The translations under genes and the position numbers were made by a program. A stretch of DNA of 64,000 nt. Origin: Prosopocoilus inquinatus. Lineage: Eukaryota; Arthropoda; Insecta; Coleoptera; Lucanidae. The DNA lies in the NCBI GenBank assembly GCA_036172665.1, contig CM069870.1, positions 60,202,212 through 60,266,211 of the forward strand. Reading direction: 5' to 3'. Positions 60,401 through 64,000 of the stretch are shown piece by piece. Position 1 is the first letter of the stretch. Every line of letters starts with the position of its first letter. Below the pieces are notes generated by a model. It was not told the origin of the DNA, did no database searches, and saw only the letters and a list, made by a program, of their open reading frames with translations.

Positions 60401-63400
60401 GAAAACAAACGACAAACCAATTGTACTTTTAAAATTACTGGAAAAAGTAATTGATAACACACACGCAGGGATGCAAGACGTACGTACAGTCGCGAGCAAT
60501 AAATTTTGATCGTCATCGATTGTCAAAGATTTGTTCTTGATTTGTATTTGTTTATAAGTATAGAGATTGAAGACGTAATTTTGAATACTAGAAATAGTTT
60601 TTTTTTTAATTATTTATTTTCGACTCTTTTTTGTGTGATTACAACACAACACATTTATATGAAAATTTTCAATTTCCGTAATTGAATCTGACTTTCTACT
60701 TGATAGCGAGGACTAAAATTTAATACTCGTTTCGAATTTCACAAAAAAAGGAGACGATAAAATATCTACCAAAGAAAAACACACCAAAAACCAATAAGAA
60801 AAAGTTTCTTAATTTTCGAAAGACGAGGGAAAAGAAAAAAACAACGATTATTTCAAAAGGAAAAGAAAAAAGAGAAAAATACATAAATGACAATCGCAGA
60901 TTTCACGAAAGGAAAAACTTAACACAACAAATGACGATTTCAATGTTTACGAAACGAAAAATAAATAATTTCAGCAATCATAAACAATAAATAAAAAAAT
61001 GATTAATTTGAACTCAATAACAACAATAGAAAAGAAAATTTCCAAAATTGAAGGAATATTTGAGAACGAATTTCAAACTCAAAAGAAGCCCATAAATAAA
61101 TTCAATATTTTTTATTTATTCATATTAATATAGGGAAATTTTATTAAATTCCAAATGAAAATGTTCACAAATCAGTCTGTAAAATGTAAGCAAGTTATAA
61201 TATTTTAAGTTTGCTTCATCATGTATTAAATCAATATTTAAATAGTACGACGTTCATCAGAAGAATAAATTAAATAAATGAAGAGTTTTTAAATGAAAAT
61301 TACATTGTACACATGTCTCTATGTTATTTATTTTATCGAATGATCATTTGAAACGACCTAGAGTATGAAACGATTACCTATACATAATACAGATACTTGA
61401 AATTAAGTACAAAAATAATACTCCTATAATTTAATTATTTTCAGTTCACCTCTCACACCCGTTTAGATTTAAAAGTGTAACATTACGAACAATGATGCAA
61501 ATATTTTGCTGAATATTAAAAAACCAAACTTTAACGAGGGCATGTTGAAACGATTCTTGACGTCCACCTTGTTCCATTTTTCTTCGATGATTCAAGGTCG
61601 TAATATAAAATAAACGAAAAAACCAATTGCATAATAGGTGTATTACCTACTTTGAGTTTCTTACACGTGAGTTATTATGCGTAGCACAAGTAATTATAAC
61701 ATGCGACTGCCATTTCGAAACCAATTATTATTAATCATAAGCAATTACAGAGACAGGCAAATAAATTTAATGAAGATGTACTTATACACATATTCCTATA
61801 AACATTCACGTGCCTATTTAATTTAAAAATTAAAAGAAGATAAATGATTAATAATTTAGTATCATTCTGCGAAACAGTAAACAATTTTATACGTTAAAAG
61901 AAATGTTTTCTTCCATGTTATTTGTTGTTTTAATTTCCGTGTTGTATTGCATAATCACGACATGCTTTCTTTTACACGTTGTAAATATGTAAGTACGTTC
62001 TGTGCTATGATTAAATCCAATCTTCCTCATGTGATGCTGCTGCATAATTCCATATAATTAAATTATTCATTTGCTTGATTATTATTACGCATATCAGATT
62101 GACAGATTAAATTTGATAGCAAATAGTAATTGTGAATTGATTTTAATAATTTATTACGGCCATTGCACTTCGTCTAATTGAAATGATCCTTTCCTCTTTA
62201 TACAGGAAGATCATTATAAAATCTGACGCCTGATTATTTTGCAATAGGCAACCCATAAATCAAATCAGAAAGAAATAGAAAGAGTTGCCTATTTTGTAGT
62301 TTTAAGGCGTTTTGTTTTTTTTTAAAATGAACACCCTGCCTTTAGAACTTTTAGATATTAAATCAGATATATATTTTTCTTTTAGATAGGATTAATGAGA
62401 GGTGGTTATCTTTTGGCTGAATCATCTCCAGACAACTTATTAATCCAATACAACGCACAGTCATTGGAAGACGTATTTTTAAAACTGTCAGTCATTCAAA
62501 ACCAGGGTAAACGCAGGCCTTCTTCCATTGCTCAAGGAATAACAAACACCATCACTGTTCCACCTGGCATCATCAATGAAGCTGCCGTAATTGATGATGA
62601 ACACGGTGAAATTTCCGGAGAATTTGGTGACAACGTCTCCATGTCTAGTCACGGAGGAAGAGTTTCGATAAGCACGGAGTTACCAGTTGAACTGCCACCT
62701 GACGAAGAACCCCCCATGAAATTCAGTGATTACCTCCATTTTGTTAAACTGACTCACATGCAAGCCCTCATCTGGAAGAATTTCCTCTGGATGTGGCGTA
62801 ATTATCCAACTGTGTTATTCGTTATTGTCTTGCCCATGATACAGATCGTTCTTTTCACCGTGTCCATCGGCCACGATCCGGTCAACTTGCCCATTTCGGT
62901 CGTTAACCACGAGTTGGAGGCGAACGAAACTTGTAAAATCACTACGTTCTGTGATTCGGGGAAACTGAGTTGTAACTTCCTGAATTACTTAGAAAAACGG
63001 ACTTTAATATTAAAATATTTCGACAACATCGAAGATGCAAAGGATGAGGTGCGCAAAGGAGATTCGTGGGCGGCAATATCTTTTCGTAGCAACTTTTCGG
63101 ACTGTGTGAGGGCTCGGGTTCAATACGGGCGATCGGTAAATGATGCGGACCTGGAGAGTTCAGAGGTCGACGTTTACCAAGATATTTCGAGTAAGTATAA
63201 TGATTAGGAACTGCCGCTTTCAGAGTATTTGAGAATTTTGTTTTAGATCAAAATATTGGAACGTATTTGAAGAGAGATATGTATTCGGCCTTTGAAAACG
63301 TCTTTCAAGATTACATGGAATCCTGCAATGTTAGCAGAAAAGTCGGAAAAATTCCTATACTGATAAACAATCCCATTTACGGTGTCCGGGATCCGAATTT

Positions 63401-63433
63401 CACGGACTTTGCAGCACCGGGTGTAATTTTGAC
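51475..63433 (+). CDS. ABC half-transporter, subfamily H type (5' part; continues beyond the window)
   Basis: An insect-type half-transporter with the nucleotide-binding domain first; relatives are linked to lipid export for the cuticle barrier (Drosophila snu is the best known). Coding exons seen: 51,475-52,167 (231 aa), 62,386-63,190 and 63,247-63,433, with phases agreeing; the frame continues off the right edge. The acceptor at 51,464 implies an upstream non-coding exon. Exon 1 shows Walker A GASGCGKT (residues 64-71), Q-loop Gln112 in YMPQE, signature LSGGQ (163-167), Walker B LLILDEPT (183-190) and H-loop His221. The 10.2-kb intron follows immediately after HYIDETRQAHC, and exon 2 resumes with IGLMRGGYLLAE. 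It then gives a polar linker and the first membrane span (PTVLFVIVLPMIQIVLFTVS). Exon 3 is extracellular-loop sequence ending in DFAAPGVIL. Subfamily is recalled from family resemblance; ABCG23-like is the alternative label. Confidence 0.9.
52168..52765 (+). other. ABCH intron, part before the retrotransposon
   Basis: Ordinary AT-rich intron following the strong GTGAGT donor. Nothing else was recognised before the 5-bp duplication at 52,766. Confidence 0.5.
52771..52937 (-). repeat. 3' LTR of the BEL/Pao element
   Basis: 167 bp, identical base for base to 58,501-58,667. It starts TGTTGATTCG and ends GTTAACA on the plus strand. The LTR is short for BEL/Pao, and contains an 11-12-nt T run whose equal length in both copies supports recent origin. 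Confidence 0.95.
52938..52953 (-). promoter_or_regulatory. Polypurine tract of the BEL/Pao element
   Basis: On the minus strand the sequence directly before the 3' LTR reads AAGGCGGGGAGCTA, a purine run where plus-strand DNA synthesis is primed in LTR retroelements. Its position next to the LTR is exactly as expected. Confidence 0.75.
53040..53560 (-). pseudogene. Displaced C-terminal part of the BEL/Pao polyprotein
   Basis: The frame from about 53,560 to 53,040 encodes the usual end of BEL/Pao integrases. It contains RPLYPLSSDVDDLQPLTP, then AHFLIGKPL, RFQLQQQLVQSFWKRWSQEY and PPSQWLLGRIVELHPGDD (the DUF5641 region). It is one frame away from the main ORF, which runs into a stop at 53,506, so this segment is not translated in continuity. 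Confidence 0.85.
53506..58200 (-). CDS. BEL/Pao gag-pol polyprotein, truncated by a frameshift
   Basis: A single 1,564-residue frame from ATG at 58,200. Parts in order: an N-terminal coiled gag region with the DUF1759 block (around residues 140-290, LPTIKLAKFNGAYDNWLEFK); zinc knuckles from about 343 (CPVCNGAHLIYYC and CNNCLRSGHTTKNC); an aspartic protease of the DUF1758 type with LLDCGSQSNFL near 463. Next come the reverse transcriptase with FYVDDLITG near 870; RNase H with HGFCDASQNAYGAC near 1045; an HHCC integrase knot (HITLLHAG to GCIRCF); and the integrase core with Asp in GIDYAGPF (about 1417), Asp in SDNATNF (about 1487) and Glu in GGLWES (about 1537). The last 20 or so residues are out-of-frame sequence after a frameshift near 53,565. 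All catalytic residues up to that point are intact. Confidence 0.93.
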   Translation of the reverse strand: MQDVTSTEKLVRKRGTIKYKLTNFIKYLRTVQDAYASDQVLAEKTIIELQDRSSKFASLFEEFDETQSKIEYICDEDDLERQYLEREDFTEKHSSAITDAKFILKQVCTPVIQIQSDSITGISDSSKQNGISHNIKLPTIKLAKFNGAYDNWLEFKDTFESLINSNKSIDNVQKYHYLRASLEGDALKVIQSLEFSSENYIIAWELLCNRYNNIRLLINNHIKSLFELNSLTKESSRGIRDLIDTIFKHLRALQTLEQPTEHWDTLLIFLITSKLDKFTVREWEKVKTGNNFPTLSEFKSFLNSRADFLETLEINHNKNAKEHKQLHNNIKQVSLISSNVKCPVCNGAHLIYYCEKFLKLNLSDKLKTVKQLNLCNNCLRSGHTTKNCRSGFCKKCKAKHNTLLHPELLYTREPITSKTIHPNASTTISPQVSFTSHYPNQHVLLSTVSILVPDVFGNIHTAKALLDCGSQSNFLTSKFCKKLGLEEHSTNMTIGGINGVSSVIKKKCNIVIYSLNYEFSTNLCCFILPTITGNLPSFTINTSSWNIPANIQLADPQFTEPSEIDVLIGAGIFWNILHHQRIQLGKNMPVLQNTEFGWIISGTISESISKIHCNFSKTHSNLDSELQKFWEIEEINNEHSMSSDDVYCEKHFLETFSRNEEGRFIVRIPLKHSASNLGNSKPLSIKRQQQLERKFSYDSNLKFQYSQFIKEYIDLNHMSQVNLIPSNTAYFLPHHGVFRQESLTTKLRVVFDGSANSDSGWSVNDLQFTGPPIQNEIFSILIKFRQHPFAVSADIEKMYRQVVIHPDDRHLQNIVWRFSSDDPISIYTLNTVTYGTRSAPYLAIRCLKQLAHEYQTKSSFASSIIKNDFYVDDLITGFDSETVAINVCKEIASILNSACFPLRKWNSNSQLFLQEFQNENEPVSVLNLGDNEFSKTLGIKWYSKSDTLGFQIKNFENSLSINKRSILSDVARIFDPLGLLSPCTIFSKIIIQKLWSLKLDWNDPIPDDLKATWVRFRNNLTKLNQLKLDRHVICKNSTEIELHGFCDASQNAYGACVYVRSIDQKEKILINLLCGKTKVAPLKCLTMPRLELCSALLLSQLINKVQKSFTIECSYHLWSDSQIILHWINSPSHSLPIFVRNRISKIQELTQISNWKYINTKDNPADLTSRGISPENLLKSQLWWNGPSWLSLPTNHWPSSAFSISIKYSKNNVCSATVENNFQIFERFSSLNRLKRTMAYILRFILNIKKQKSKRPYGYLTIAELDLSMKQLIKLSQQDSFPQEINLLLNNKNLKPKHNLLSLAPFIDTEGLLRVGGRLKNSYLDFAQKHPLILSGKHRLAKLIFENTHITLLHAGPQLLLFTVRQHFWVTSGMSVAKSVVRGCIRCFKSKPKSFDQIMANLPKERVTVNNPFYITGIDYAGPFNIKDRKGRGSKTIKGYICLFICFSTKAMHLELVTDLSSETFLAALRRFASRRGKPAHLYSDNATNFIGAAKKLSALHEFFSNSKTEITNYCTNENITWHFIPPNSPHFGGLWESNIKNIKHHLSRRILHNLNTDRSNFKF
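58201..58500 (-). other. BEL/Pao leader between 5' LTR and gag
   Basis: 300 bp of untranslated leader on the minus strand, holding the primer-binding site at its start and a short palindrome (CTAGAACTGTTCTAG) at about 58,376. No other features were seen. Confidence 0.7.
58469..58491 (-). promoter_or_regulatory. Primer-binding site of the BEL/Pao element
   Basis: On the minus strand, nine bases after the 5' LTR, TGGTCCGATCGAGCCGG begins with the TGG that pairs with a tRNA CCA tail. The following bases look like the complement of a tRNA 3' half. From memory the closest is tRNA-Tyr, with about one inserted base; this is not certain. Confidence 0.65.
58501..58667 (-). repeat. 5' LTR of the BEL/Pao element
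   Basis: 167 bp, identical to the LTR at 52,771-52,937. In the direction of the element it should contain the promoter; an obvious TATA box is not visible. Confidence 0.95.
58991..59052. mobile_element. 62-bp MITE-like hairpin flanked by TA
   Basis: CAGGATGTTC at the left and GAACATCCTG at the right are perfect inverted ends, each with TA outside. The size suggests an internally deleted Tc1/mariner-type derivative. Confidence 0.5.
59350..61090 (+). repeat. A-rich degenerate repeat tract in the ABCH intron
   Basis: Units sharing ACGCAGCATTTACAG (59,370 and 59,460), TTACTGGAAAAAGTAAT (about 59,690; variants at 60,000, 60,190 and 60,435), AATGATTTGAAGTT and AAAGAGACGACAAAT recur every 200-300 bp with drift. 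ORFs on both strands are lysine/asparagine or phenylalanine runs and are not genes. The tract resembles the A-rich interiors of the elements at 22.6-24.5 kb. Confidence 0.6.
60485..60740 (+). mobile_element. Family G element, near-complete copy
   Basis: CAGTCGCGAGCAATAAATTT at the left and the complement of AAAATTTAATACTCG at the right are inverted ends enclosing about 250 bp. The centre includes TTATTTATTTTCGACTCTTT, which is shared with the partial copy at 8,140-8,292. It sits inside the A-rich tract. Confidence 0.55.
61091..62225 (+). other. ABCH intron, AT-rich
   Basis: No repeat or exon recognised here. Confidence 0.4.
62226..62310. mobile_element. 85-bp MITE near the ABCH exon 2 acceptor
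   Basis: ACGCCTGATTATTTTGCAAT then AGGCAAC at the left mirrors GTTGCCTATTTTGTAG and AAGGCGT at the right, with mismatches. It ends 75 bp before the exon start at 62,386. Confidence 0.6.
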
Positions 63434-64000
63434 GTAAGTCTTTTAATATTCCATGCGAATTCAAAAATAAATTCTTTTTGAATTTGGTGAATTCCACACA
63501 TAAAACAAACAAATAAACCCAAACGTATATATTAAGAAAACAAGTTAACAAATCCAGGTGGTAATAATTAAAATATTAATTTCAACACAATTCATATTTG
63601 ATCGATTTCCAAAATACAAGAAACCATTATTGTTGGTGAATAAAAATAATTTATATTTATTTAATTCAAAATATTTTGGGTGAATAAATTAACATTGCCT
63701 GAAGTTTTGTAGTGAGAATATGCGAATAAAAATGTGAAAAATTTTAAAAAGCTTGAAAAAATTAAGCTGTAAGAAAAATTTCATTAACACCTGGTTTTAC
63801 GCAATAAACTTAAATATTTCAAAATCATGAACAATCTATGTAATGATAATATTATATACAGTCCAGTATTCTAAATTTAGTAAAATGTCATTAAATCGCG
63901 TGTACAGGGTTACAACTAATTAAAGGGTCGCCATGAGGATCCCGTAAACTATAAGAGATACAGAGATGGTTAATTAGAAAAAATTAGCGCTATTTTAGAG
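63434..64000 (+). other. ABCH intron at the window edge
   Basis: Starts with the donor GTAAGT after exon 3; the next exon was not found before the window ends. A TACAGGGTTACAACTA motif at 63,904 could be the start of another TA-flanked MITE cut by the edge. Confidence 0.5.

Noticed and set aside
63904..64000. TACAGGG-type MITE start
   Set aside because: The window ends before a second inverted end could be seen.

Overview
This is an AT-rich animal nuclear DNA window, most likely from an insect. Support: compact intron-split genes with GT-AG introns, an ABC half-transporter of the insect-type H subfamily, a BEL/Pao retrotransposon, a Penelope-like remnant and many short inverted-repeat (MITE) elements. 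A beetle is my guess, but nothing in the sequence proves the order. Five protein genes can be supported exon by exon; the rest is mostly mobile DNA and AT-rich intron or intergenic sequence.

Layout. 1-3.4 kb: overlapping MITE-type repeats. 3.55-6.86 kb: a head-to-head pair, a GDP-fucose transporter on the minus strand (five exons, 330 aa) and TBC1D7 on the plus strand (four exons), about 590 bp apart. 7.2-10.4 kb: repeats. 10.5-21.6 kb: an equilibrative nucleoside transporter (nine coding exons, 480 aa) with a long first intron. 22.1-24.9 kb: two nested hAT-type elements with 8-bp target duplications. 25.47-26.18 kb: mitochondrial ClpP (single exon, minus strand), convergent with the nucleoside transporter. 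26.4-29.1 kb: MITEs and A-rich repeats. 29-51 kb: a long stretch with no supported coding exon, holding a long-arm foldback element with a perfect 108-bp hairpin (32.1-33.7 kb), a Penelope-like remnant (34.8-35.4 kb), a Jockey-like LINE remnant broken by a MITE (44.7-46.1 kb) and several small MITEs. 51.47 kb to the right edge: the 5' coding part of an ABCH-type half-transporter; its first coding intron contains a BEL/Pao element (52,771-58,667) in antisense.

The BEL/Pao copy has two identical 167-bp LTRs, a 5-bp target duplication, a primer-binding site and a polypurine tract, so it is young. Its reading frame is nevertheless broken near the end of the integrase region.

The most novel-looking item is a modular repeat at about 7.7, 24.2, 26.8 and 32.6 kb. 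It has a head module, a tail module, 12-13-bp flanking duplications at two loci, and a perfect inverted duplication of its head at one of them. The host genes are ordinary housekeeping or cuticle-lipid genes (Golgi GDP-fucose import, TSC/mTORC1 control, nucleoside transport, mitochondrial proteolysis, probable lipid export) and do not form a pathway.
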